Positions 26,518 to 33,317 of a DNA stretch of 64,000 nucleotides are shown in pieces; the stretch's first letter is position 1; the number at the start of each line of letters is the position of its first letter. The translations under genes and the position numbers were made by a program. Below the pieces are notes generated by a model. That model did no database searches. It worked only from the letters and a program-made list of their open reading frames with translations, and was not told where the DNA came from. Source of the DNA: Lamprobacter modestohalophilus (GTDB taxonomy: Bacteria; Pseudomonadota; Gammaproteobacteria; Chromatiales; Chromatiaceae); the NCBI RefSeq assembly GCF_016583905.1, contig NZ_NRRY01000007.1, forward strand, positions 62,001 through 126,000, read 5' to 3'.

Positions 26518-26951
26518 TCGGCTTATTACAGCGGGTTCGCGCGGCCCAAGTCGAGGTTGAGGGTGAAACGATCGGCGCCATCGGCCGCGGTCTGTTGGTA
26601 TTGGTCGGGGTGCAGCAGGGTGACACCGACCCGCGCGCGACCCGGTTGCTGGAGCGGCTGCTGAGCTATCGGGTGTTTGCCGATGACACCGGCCGTATGA
26701 ACCTGAGCCTGGTCGATGTGGGTGGCGGCTTGCTGTTGGTGCCCCAGTTCACGCTGGCTGCCGAGACCAAGAAGGGCACCCGCGCGAGTTTCACCAGTGC
26801 CGCTGCTCCTGCGGAGGGAGAGCGGCTCTTCCATCTGCTGCTCGAGCAGGCGCGTGCCTGTCATCGCCCGGTCGCCAGCGGGCGTTTTGGTGCCGACATG
26901 CAGGTCACGCTAACCAATGATGGGCCAGTGACCTTCTGGCTCGAGTCTTGA
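26514..26951 (+). CDS. dtd: D-aminoacyl-tRNA deacylase
   Basis: Removes D-amino acids (and glycine from mischarged tRNA-Ala) from tRNA. 145 residues, the family length. The Gly-cisPro motif is present as NDGPVTFWLE at the C-terminus. The second motif reads VPQFTLAAETKKG, with proline where most family members have serine (SQFTL). That change is visible directly and might tune activity or simply be lineage variation. The start overlaps pip in an ATGA. Confidence 0.93.
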   Translation: MIGLLQRVRAAQVEVEGETIGAIGRGLLVLVGVQQGDTDPRATRLLERLLSYRVFADDTGRMNLSLVDVGGGLLLVPQFTLAAETKKGTRASFTSAAAPAEGERLFHLLLEQARACHRPVASGRFGADMQVTLTNDGPVTFWLES

Positions 26952-26985
26952 GTGCTGTCTATACTGTGCAGTTGCCACCGCGCTT

Positions 26986-27062
26986 ACCGCTGACTTTGTC
27001 GCCGACTTTTTGCCGCTGACTTTTGCCGCTGACTTTTTGCCGCTGACTTTTTGCCGCTGACC
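26986..27062 (+). repeat. Tandem repeat array between dtd and hisB
   Basis: Six consecutive variants of gccgctgactttt, 11 to 15 bases long, fill the spacer: accgctgactttgtc, gccgacttttt, gccgctgactttt, two copies of gccgctgacttttt, and a partial gccgctgacc. The T-runs vary between three and five. It ends 19 bases before the hisB ATG. No protein frame runs through it sensibly. Confidence 0.9.
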
Positions 27063-27081
27063 GGGAGCCCGCCATCTGATC

Positions 27082-27690
27082 ATGAGTGCAGAACCCCTCG
27101 TCCATCGCATCGCTGAGATCGAGCGCAAGACCCTCGAGACCCAGGTGCGCGTGAAGCTCGATCTCGACGGGGTCGGCCGTGCGCGGTTCGAGACTGGCGT
27201 GCCCTTTCTCGAGCACATGCTGGATCAGATTGCCCGCCATGGTCTGATCGATCTCGACGTGCAGGCAGAAGGGGATCTGCAGATCGACGCGCATCATACG
27301 GTTGAAGACGTTGGCATCACGCTCGGCCAGGCACTCGCCGCGGCCTTAGGCGACAAAGCCGGCATCCGCCGTTATGGCCATGCCTATGTGCCCCTCGACG
27401 AGGCACTCTCGCGGGTGGTGGTCGATCTCTCTGGGCGGCCGATGCTGACCTACGAGGTGCCCTATACGCGGGCCTTGATCGGTGGCTTCGATGTTGATCT
27501 ACTGCGCGAGTTCTTCCAAGGCCTGGTCAACCACGCCGCGATGACACTGCAGATCGATAATCTGCGCGGCATCAACGCCCATCATCAGGCCGAGACCGTC
27601 TTCAAGGCGTTTGGCCGCGCGCTGCGCATGGCTGTCGAGCCCGATCCACGCATGGCAGGCGTGATGCCTTCAACCAAGGGCAGCCTCTGA
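27082..27690 (+). CDS. hisB: Imidazoleglycerol-phosphate dehydratase
   Basis: Sixth step of histidine synthesis. 202 residues, so this is the monofunctional form without the N-terminal phosphatase of the E. coli enzyme. Metal-binding clusters are [22 protein letters not shown] and [18 protein letters not shown]. The catalytic core is complete. It is followed by a 286-base gap where hisH would normally sit, then hisA. The upstream spacer is the repeat array at 26986-27062. Confidence 0.97.
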   Translation: MSAEPLVHRIAEIERKTLETQVRVKLDLDGVGRARFETGVPFLEHMLDQIARHGLIDLDVQAEGDLQIDAHHTVEDVGITLGQALAAALGDKAGIRRYGHAYVPLDEALSRVVVDLSGRPMLTYEVPYTRALIGGFDVDLLREFFQGLVNHAAMTLQIDNLRGINAHHQAETVFKAFGRALRMAVEPDPRMAGVMPSTKGSL

Positions 27691-27906
27691 ACAGCGGCTG
27701 TGAGCCTCTCGCCTCGATCGACCCGCTTGCCGAGCGCCGAGCCTGCCCTGGCCGCGACGCAGGCAGCTCGCCGGGCTCAAGTTGGCCGTGGCTCGGTTGA
27801 TTGGCGGTCTCTTGCCTCGCGGCGTCTAAGGCGCGATCCGCGTTGACCGACATCGCCGAAGGTCCACTCAGCGGCCGCTCGGGCAGAGGCACGGGCGGAG
27901 CCAATA

Positions 27907-27938
27907 AGGCGCGCGATCAGGCGCGCGATCAGGCGCGC
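27907..27938 (+). repeat. 12-bp tandem repeat before hisA
   Basis: aggcgcgcgatc at 27907-27918 and 27919-27930, then a partial copy to 27938. It lies in the 286-base hisB-hisA gap, which otherwise shows no gene, hisH remnant or clear promoter. Confidence 0.8.
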
Positions 27939-27976
27939 CGTCGTATTCACCCCAATCGCCCGCCGGAGGGCCCTCG

Positions 27977-28717
27977 ATGTTGCTGATTCCCGCTATCGAC
28001 CTGAAGGACGGCCGCTGTGTGCGTCTGCGACAGGGCCGCATGGACGACGAGACGGTGTTCTCGGATGACCCGGTTGAGGTCGCCGGTCGCTGGGTCGCCG
28101 AAGGCGCGAAGCGGCTGCATCTGGTCGATCTGAATGGGGCCTTCGCTGGCGAGCCGGTCAACGGTGATGCGATCCGCGCCATCGTTGCCGCCTTTCCCGA
28201 TCTGCCGATCCAGGTCGGCGGTGGCATTCGCGACGAGCAAACGATCGGCGCCTATCTCGAGGCGGGGGTGCAGTGGTGCATCATTGGCACTCAGGCGGTC
28301 AAGGAACCCGAGTTGGTGACGCGTGCCTGCGCGGCCTTTCCAGGCCATCTCATCGTTGGGCTGGATGCCAAAGACGGTCAGGTCGCGATCAATGGCTGGG
28401 CCGAGGTCACCGAGCACCGCGTCGAGGCCCTGTCGCAACGCTTCGAGAACGACGGTGTCGAAGCCATCGTCTACACCGATATCGGCCGTGACGGTATGCT
28501 GACGGGGCCCAATATCGAGGCCACTCGCGCCCTGGCTGACGCGATTCGTATCCCGGTGATCGCCTCGGGTGGCGTCACCAATCTGGACGATCTCAAGGCA
28601 TTAGTGGCGGTGGCCGAGCCGGGCATCATTGGCGCGATCACCGGTCGCGCCATCTACGAAGGCACGCTCGACTTCGCTGAAGGGCAGCGGGTGGCGGCTG
28701 GTACTGGTGATGCCTGA
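27977..28717 (+). CDS. hisA: Phosphoribosylformimino-5-aminoimidazole carboxamide ribotide isomerase
   Basis: Amadori isomerase of the histidine pathway, a TIM barrel. 246 residues. Catalytic aspartates lie in [11 protein letters not shown] (D8) and YTDIGRDGM. Phosphate-binding loops are QVGGGIR and ASGGV. It begins [10 protein letters not shown] at 27977 after cggaggg. Normally hisF would follow directly. Here there is a 128-base spacer holding a short hairpin (gcgtca-tgtat-tgacgc, 28765-28781) and then hisE. Confidence 0.97.
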   Translation: MLLIPAIDLKDGRCVRLRQGRMDDETVFSDDPVEVAGRWVAEGAKRLHLVDLNGAFAGEPVNGDAIRAIVAAFPDLPIQVGGGIRDEQTIGAYLEAGVQWCIIGTQAVKEPELVTRACAAFPGHLIVGLDAKDGQVAINGWAEVTEHRVEALSQRFENDGVEAIVYTDIGRDGMLTGPNIEATRALADAIRIPVIASGGVTNLDDLKALVAVAEPGIIGAITGRAIYEGTLDFAEGQRVAAGTGDA

Positions 28718-28845
28718 AGCCAGCGTATGGCGGCATCCATCGCTCCGACGTTTGGGATGGCGAAGCGTCATGTATTGACGCTGAAACAGAGGCGTCATCT
28801 TCCGGAGTGGTGACGCGCCATGTACTTTAAGAGGAGGCTGAAAGC

Positions 28846-29163
28846 TTGTCCGATGTCCTGAATCGACTCTCCGAGGTGTTGGAAGAACGCAAGGGCGCTG
28901 ACCCCAGCACCTCCTATGTCGCCAAGCTCTACGATAAGGGGCTAGATGCCATCCTAAAGAAGATTGGCGAGGAGGCCACCGAGACCGTGATGGCCGCGAA
29001 GGATGGTGATCCGGATAAGCTGGTCTACGAACTGGCCGACCTCTGGTTCCATTCGCTGGTGCTGATGGCGGATCAGGGGCTGCATCCGGATGCGGTACTC
29101 GCCGAGCTGGATCGGCGTTTCGGGCTCTCCGGGCTCACCGAGAAGGCATCAAGGCCGGATTAA
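28846..29163 (+). CDS. hisE: Phosphoribosyl-ATP pyrophosphatase
   Basis: Second step of histidine synthesis, hydrolysing PR-ATP to PR-AMP. 105 residues, all-alpha MazG-like fold. Conserved [23 protein letters not shown] and [14 protein letters not shown] hold the acidic metal ligands. The start is TTG at 28846 with a strong gaggagg ribosome site. It is a stand-alone hisE, not fused to hisI. hisI, hisH and hisF are not in the window. Confidence 0.95.
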   Translation: MSDVLNRLSEVLEERKGADPSTSYVAKLYDKGLDAILKKIGEEATETVMAAKDGDPDKLVYELADLWFHSLVLMADQGLHPDAVLAELDRRFGLSGLTEKASRPD

Positions 29164-29444
29164 CCTGAATCTCACGCGATTCGTCTGCCTGGGTGGCGTG
29201 GCACGCCATGAGCGTTAGAGCCGCTCAAGATCCGGCTGAAGGATACATGTTGGACCGAGGGCGGCGACCAGATGCGTCGGTCGTTGCCCAGATTTATGCA
29301 CCGCGGCATGGCCATGCGGTATAGTCGCCGGTCGAGGCGAGAACATGCCAGAGGCGAGCGGTGATCGCCGCCTCGAGTTGTACTCAATGAATAGTTCGGT
29401 TGCCTGTGCAGGGCGACCCCAAGGCTTGGTCCCGGGAGGTTTCG

Positions 29445-29720
29445 ATGGGTGTCGGTGGAATCGGTATTTGGCAACTCTTAATCATCCTCTTGATCGTTGT
29501 GCTGCTGTTCGGCACCAAGCGATTAAAGGGCATTGGCTCGGATCTCGGCAACGCCGTGAAAGGGTTTCGCTCGGCGATGTCGGACGCCGATAAAGCGGAT
29601 GAGGAAGACAAAGACCCGAAGCGTTTGGACGCAGCGAAGTCTGAGCAGGCGGCCGATGATGCAACCGGCTCGACGAGCGATTCGGTCTCGGATAAGCCAG
29701 CAGAGAAGACCAAGGTCTGA
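29445..29720 (+). CDS. tatA: Twin-arginine translocase subunit TatA
   Basis: Forms the pore that carries folded, twin-arginine proteins across the inner membrane. From ATG 29445 (gggagg upstream) it has 91 residues. One N-terminal membrane helix, [17 protein letters not shown], is followed by the [20 protein letters not shown] amphipathic helix and an acidic, disordered tail. Upstream are 281 bases after hisE without a gene. A -10-like tatagt sits at 29320. Confidence 0.95.
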   Translation: MGVGGIGIWQLLIILLIVVLLFGTKRLKGIGSDLGNAVKGFRSAMSDADKADEEDKDPKRLDAAKSEQAADDATGSTSDSVSDKPAEKTKV

Positions 29721-29751
29721 GATGCCGGGCGGCGGTCTGCGTCATCGAGCG

Positions 29752-29786
29752 CGCTTGAACAGACGCTTGAACAGACGCTTGAACTG
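29752..29786 (+). repeat. 12-bp tandem repeat between tatA and tatB
   Basis: cgcttgaacaga at 29752-29763 and 29764-29775, then cgcttgaactg to 29786. It occupies the middle of the 86-base spacer, and tatB's own ribosome region (ggagtaggg) lies just after it. Confidence 0.85.
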
Positions 29787-29806
29787 ATTGGAGTAGGGCG
29801 GATCAG

Positions 29807-30196
29807 ATGTTCGATGTGGGTGCGTTAGAGCTGCTAGTGATCAGCGTGGTTGCGTTGATCGTGGTCGGTCCTGAACGGTTGCCGAAGCTGGCGCGCGCCG
29901 CTGGGCTCTGGGTGGGTCGAGCGCGGCGTGCCTTCTCCTCGGTGAAGGAAGAGATCGATCGCGAGATCAAGGCAGACGAACTCAAAGAGATCTTGCGCAA
30001 GCAGTCCCAAAGCCGGCCATTGGATACGATCCTGGAAGAGGCCGTCAGCGGTCGTCCAGCGGCCAAGTCGAGCGGGCAGCCCGCTGCTCAGGCCTCTGTC
30101 TCGAGTCCTGGCGCAAAAAGCGCGTCAGACGCTGGTCTCGATAACGAGCCAGGCTCAGGCTCGCCGACAGCTGATGCTCCCAAGGACCGCGCATGA
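29807..30196 (+). CDS. tatB: Twin-arginine translocase subunit TatB
   Basis: Receptor partner of TatC for twin-arginine signal peptides. 129 residues. It has the TatB-type start MFDVGALELLVISVVALIV with a glutamate at position 8 inside the helix, GPERLP at the hinge, and the following amphipathic helix. The second half is a proline, serine and alanine-rich tail. tatC starts ten bases after its stop. Confidence 0.95.
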   Translation: MFDVGALELLVISVVALIVVGPERLPKLARAAGLWVGRARRAFSSVKEEIDREIKADELKEILRKQSQSRPLDTILEEAVSGRPAAKSSGQPAAQASVSSPGAKSASDAGLDNEPGSGSPTADAPKDRA

Positions 30197-30206
30197 GTCG
30201 CCTCGG

Positions 30207-31445
30207 ATGAGCTTAGCCTCCCGCGAAAGCACCAAACATCAGGGCACCTCGGGGCCCGATGCGTTCGGGCCAGATGGCTTGGGCGGCGAGCAGCCGTTCA
30301 TCTCGCATCTGGTTGAGCTGCGCGACCGCCTGATCCGGATGGTGATCGCCATCCTGCTGGTGTTCTTGGTGCTGTTCCCGTTCGCGAACGACATCTACAC
30401 CTTCATCGCGGAGCCGATCCGCGCACAGTTGCCGGCCGGTTCGCAGATGATCGCGACCCAGGTTGCCTCGCCCTTCCTGACGCCCTTCAAGTTGGCGCTG
30501 GTGGTCGCGATCTTCGTTGCCATGCCTTACCTGCTCTATCAGTTCTGGGGCTTCATCGCACCCGGGCTGTACACGCATGAGAAGCGGTTGGCGGTGCCGC
30601 TGGTGACCTCCAGCATCCTGCTGTTCTATCTCGGCATGCTGTTCGCGTACTACGCGGTCTTTCCGTTGGTGTTTGGCTTCTTCTCAGCGGTGACGCCCGA
30701 GGGCGTCGCGCAGATGCCCGATATCGCCTTCTATCTCGAGTTTGTACTCAAGCTCTTTTTTGCCTTCGGCATCGCGTTCGAGATTCCGATCGCGACCATT
30801 CTACTCGTGGCGATCGGTGCGACGACGCCCGCGGCGCTGAAGCAGAAACGTCCCTATGTGATCGTCGGCGTCTTCGTTGCCGGCATGCTGCTGACACCGC
30901 CGGATGTGATCAGTCAGACGATGTTGGCATTGCCGATGTGGCTGCTGTTCGAGGCGGGTATCTTCTTCTCGCGCTTCGTCCAGCCCAAGACGAGCGAAGA
31001 TGAAGGGGAGGGCATGCCTGATGGTCCTGAGGATGATCCCAACAGCCCTTTGTCTGCCGGCGAAACGGATCGCTCGTCGACCCCGCATCGGTCGCCAGAC
31101 AATGACCTAAGCGCCATCGTGGGTGATGAGATCGACGGTGGCGATCGCAACGAGCCTGGTCGCTATCGGCCGATGACCGATGACGAGATGGAGGCTGAGC
31201 TGGATGCCATCGAGGCTGAGGAGCTTGAGACCTTGGAGCCCAAACCGGCGCCCAAACCGGCGGCAAGCTCAACGAATGATTCGATGCAGGTTGAGCTGAT
31301 CGAGACACTGATCCGCAAGGCGAACGAGCTGCGGGCAGCGGGTGAGGTCGCCAATGCAAAGCAGCTCTTGTACCGCGTGCTCGAGGAAGGCAACGCGGAT
31401 CAGCGCGCGGTCGCGCGCAATATCCTCGTCGATTTGGATCGGTGA
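30207..31445 (+). CDS. tatC: Twin-arginine translocase subunit TatC with an extra C-terminal domain
   Basis: Core receptor of the Tat system. From ATG 30207 it has 412 residues. Residues 27-258 are a complete six-helix TatC, with FISHLVELRDRL at the start and the periplasmic SPFLTPFKLA block. Residues 262-358 form an acidic, proline-rich linker. Residues 360-412 are a helical segment, QVELIETLIRKANELR then LLYRVLEEGNADQR, that resembles the C-terminal TPR-like end of FimV. Ordinary TatC stops near 250. Fusion is in one unbroken frame. The role of the tail, presumably cytoplasmic, is unknown. Confidence 0.93.
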   Translation: MSLASRESTKHQGTSGPDAFGPDGLGGEQPFISHLVELRDRLIRMVIAILLVFLVLFPFANDIYTFIAEPIRAQLPAGSQMIATQVASPFLTPFKLALVVAIFVAMPYLLYQFWGFIAPGLYTHEKRLAVPLVTSSILLFYLGMLFAYYAVFPLVFGFFSAVTPEGVAQMPDIAFYLEFVLKLFFAFGIAFEIPIATILLVAIGATTPAALKQKRPYVIVGVFVAGMLLTPPDVISQTMLALPMWLLFEAGIFFSRFVQPKTSEDEGEGMPDGPEDDPNSPLSAGETDRSSTPHRSPDNDLSAIVGDEIDGGDRNEPGRYRPMTDDEMEAELDAIEAEELETLEPKPAPKPAASSTNDSMQVELIETLIRKANELRAAGEVANAKQLLYRVLEEGNADQRAVARNILVDLDR

Positions 31446-31533
31446 GCGATCCGTTGGCGTTCGGTCTGGCCGGGTATTCAGCGGCATCATCGGCAATCCA
31501 CGCTGATGCGGTGAGCCTGCGAGCGCTGGTGTA

Positions 31534-32583
31534 ATGAATCACTCGGCAACCGACTCAGACCAGCCTGCTGTGCCCCCGTCGCGGCGTCGAGAAACGGCGC
31601 GCGCGGGTGCTGGGCCACCGGGTTGGGGGAGTCAAAATCGGCTCAAGCAATTACGCGCTTTTTGCCACGCGGCGCGCGTCGGTAGTGTCAGCGCGGCGGC
31701 GGAGTTGGTCTCGCTGAGTCAGCCTACGGTCTCGCTGCAGATCCAATCGCTCGAGCGCGAGCTCGACACGATCCTCTTTGAACGCCGCGGCCCAAAGATT
31801 CAACTGACGCCCGAGGGTGCGCTGCTGTTCGAGCTGGCGCAGCCGCTGGTACAGGGTGTCGATGGCCTACAGGAGACCTTCGCGGCGCAGTGCGGCCGGC
31901 TTGATCGCGGCCGGCTCGATATCGCCGCAGGCGAGTCAACCATCCTTTACATCCTGCCTGCGCCGGTGCAGCGCTTTGCCGAGCAGTATCCGGGCATCGA
32001 GCTGCAGCTCCACAATGTCACCGGCCGTGATGGCCTGTCGATGGTGCGGGCCGACGAGGTCGACCTGGCGGTGGGCTCGATGCTCGAGGTGCCGGACGAT
32101 ATCCGCTATATCCCGATCGTGAACTATCGACCGACGCTGATCATGCCGCTCGGACATCCGCTGGCGGAGAAGCCGGAGGTCTCGTTGCAGGATATTGCTG
32201 AGCATGGCCTGATCCTGCCCCCTCGTCATCTGAGCACCTGGCGTTTGGTCGATCTGGTGTTCCGGCAGCAGGGGCTGAGCTACCAGGTCCGCCTTGAGGC
32301 TGGCGGCTGGGAGGTGATCAAGAAATACGTCGCGCTCGGGCTCGGCATCTCGATCGTCACCGATGTCTGCCTCACGGGCGAAGAGCGACTGGCGCGCCGG
32401 CCGTTGGATGCCTATTTCCCTTCGCGCAGCTATGGACTGGTGCTCCGGCGCGGCAAGTTCATGTCCGCCAGCAGCAAGCGTTTCCAGGCGCTGATGACCG
32501 AACTCTTCTTGGCCGGCGCCGAGCGCTCTGGCCAGCCACTGGCTGCCGGTGACGATTCGTTCGAGGATGGTCTGCTCGGCTAA
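31534..32583 (+). CDS. LysR-family transcriptional regulator, CysB-like
   Basis: 349 residues. The winged helix-turn-helix spans about residues 37-97, with LKQLRAFCHAARVGSVSAAAE and SQPTVSLQIQSLEREL as the recognition region. The substrate-binding domain follows (about 125-325). The long-effector-domain style with GWEVIKKYVALGLGISIV resembles CysB and Cbl, regulators of sulfur assimilation. The effector is not deducible. The first 36 residues are disordered and arginine rich, and no better start is visible. dcd follows after 33 bases, so cotranscription is possible. Confidence 0.85.
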   Translation: MNHSATDSDQPAVPPSRRRETARAGAGPPGWGSQNRLKQLRAFCHAARVGSVSAAAELVSLSQPTVSLQIQSLERELDTILFERRGPKIQLTPEGALLFELAQPLVQGVDGLQETFAAQCGRLDRGRLDIAAGESTILYILPAPVQRFAEQYPGIELQLHNVTGRDGLSMVRADEVDLAVGSMLEVPDDIRYIPIVNYRPTLIMPLGHPLAEKPEVSLQDIAEHGLILPPRHLSTWRLVDLVFRQQGLSYQVRLEAGGWEVIKKYVALGLGISIVTDVCLTGEERLARRPLDAYFPSRSYGLVLRRGKFMSASSKRFQALMTELFLAGAERSGQPLAAGDDSFEDGLLG

Positions 32584-32616
32584 GATCCCAATCTGTTTCG
32601 GTACAACGTCGACACT

Positions 32617-33186
32617 ATGAGTATTAAATCCGACCGCTGGATTCGCCGCATGGCGAGCGAGCAGGGCATGATCGAACCCTACATCCCCGGCCAAGTGCGG
32701 GAGTCGGAAGGCGGCGGCCGCGTCATCTCCTACGGCACCTCGAGCTACGGCTACGATATCCGCTGTGCCGACGAATTCAAGATCTTCACCAACATCAACT
32801 CGGCGATCGTCGATCCGAAGAATTTCGACTCCTCGAGCTTCGTTGATCTCAAAGCCGATGTTTGCATCATTCCGCCGAATTCATTCGCGCTCGCCCGAAC
32901 CGTCGAATACTTCCGTATCCCACGGAATATATTGACGATTTGTCTCGGAAAAAGCACGTATGCAAGATGTGGAATAATCGTAAATGTAACGCCTTTGGAG
33001 CCCGAGTGGGAGGGACATGTGACGCTCGAGTTCTCGAATACGACGCCTCTGCCGGCCAAGGTTTACGCCAATGAGGGCGTGGCGCAGATCCTGTTCCTGG
33101 AGTCGGACGAGGTCTGCGAGACCTCGTATAAGGATCGCGGTGGAAAGTATCAGGGACAGCGCGGTGTAACCTTGCCGAAGCCCTGA
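32617..33186 (+). CDS. dcd: dCTP deaminase
   Basis: Converts dCTP to dUTP for thymidylate synthesis. 189 residues. The signature GKSTYAR is at 111-117 and the catalytic glutamate is E138 in GHVTLEFSN. This is the monofunctional proteobacterial type. Codons for residues about 103-128 are strikingly A+T rich (ATA, AGA, GTA, AAA, AAT), unlike the rest: by hand count bases 32931-32990 have 22 G or C in 60. The stop codon lies in a perfect 19-bp tandem duplication. Confidence 0.97.
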   Translation: MSIKSDRWIRRMASEQGMIEPYIPGQVRESEGGGRVISYGTSSYGYDIRCADEFKIFTNINSAIVDPKNFDSSSFVDLKADVCIIPPNSFALARTVEYFRIPRNILTICLGKSTYARCGIIVNVTPLEPEWEGHVTLEFSNTTPLPAKVYANEGVAQILFLESDEVCETSYKDRGGKYQGQRGVTLPKP

Positions 33187-33213
33187 CAAGATTACGAAGC
33201 CCTGACAAGATTA
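33176..33213 (+). repeat. 19-bp tandem duplication across the dcd stop
   Basis: cgaagccctgacaagatta at 33176-33194, including the dcd TGA, is repeated exactly at 33195-33213. The second copy is untranslated. A perfect repeat implies a recent event. The rest of the 131-base gap up to the convergent GT39 gene shows nothing else. Confidence 0.95.
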
Positions 33214-33317
33214 GGAGCGTGTGAACACTGTTGCTTCCAGTTTGACTAGCATCAGTCACGGGTTTCCAGTGACCAGGATGGCGAAGAGTGCCGTCGGTGT
33301 CTTACGGTGCTTGCCGT

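Noticed and set aside
27801..27986. 61-codon frame in the hisB-hisA gap as a hisH remnant
   Set aside because: No glutaminase motif or HisH-like segment, and the frame is made of the local gcgcgatcag repeat.
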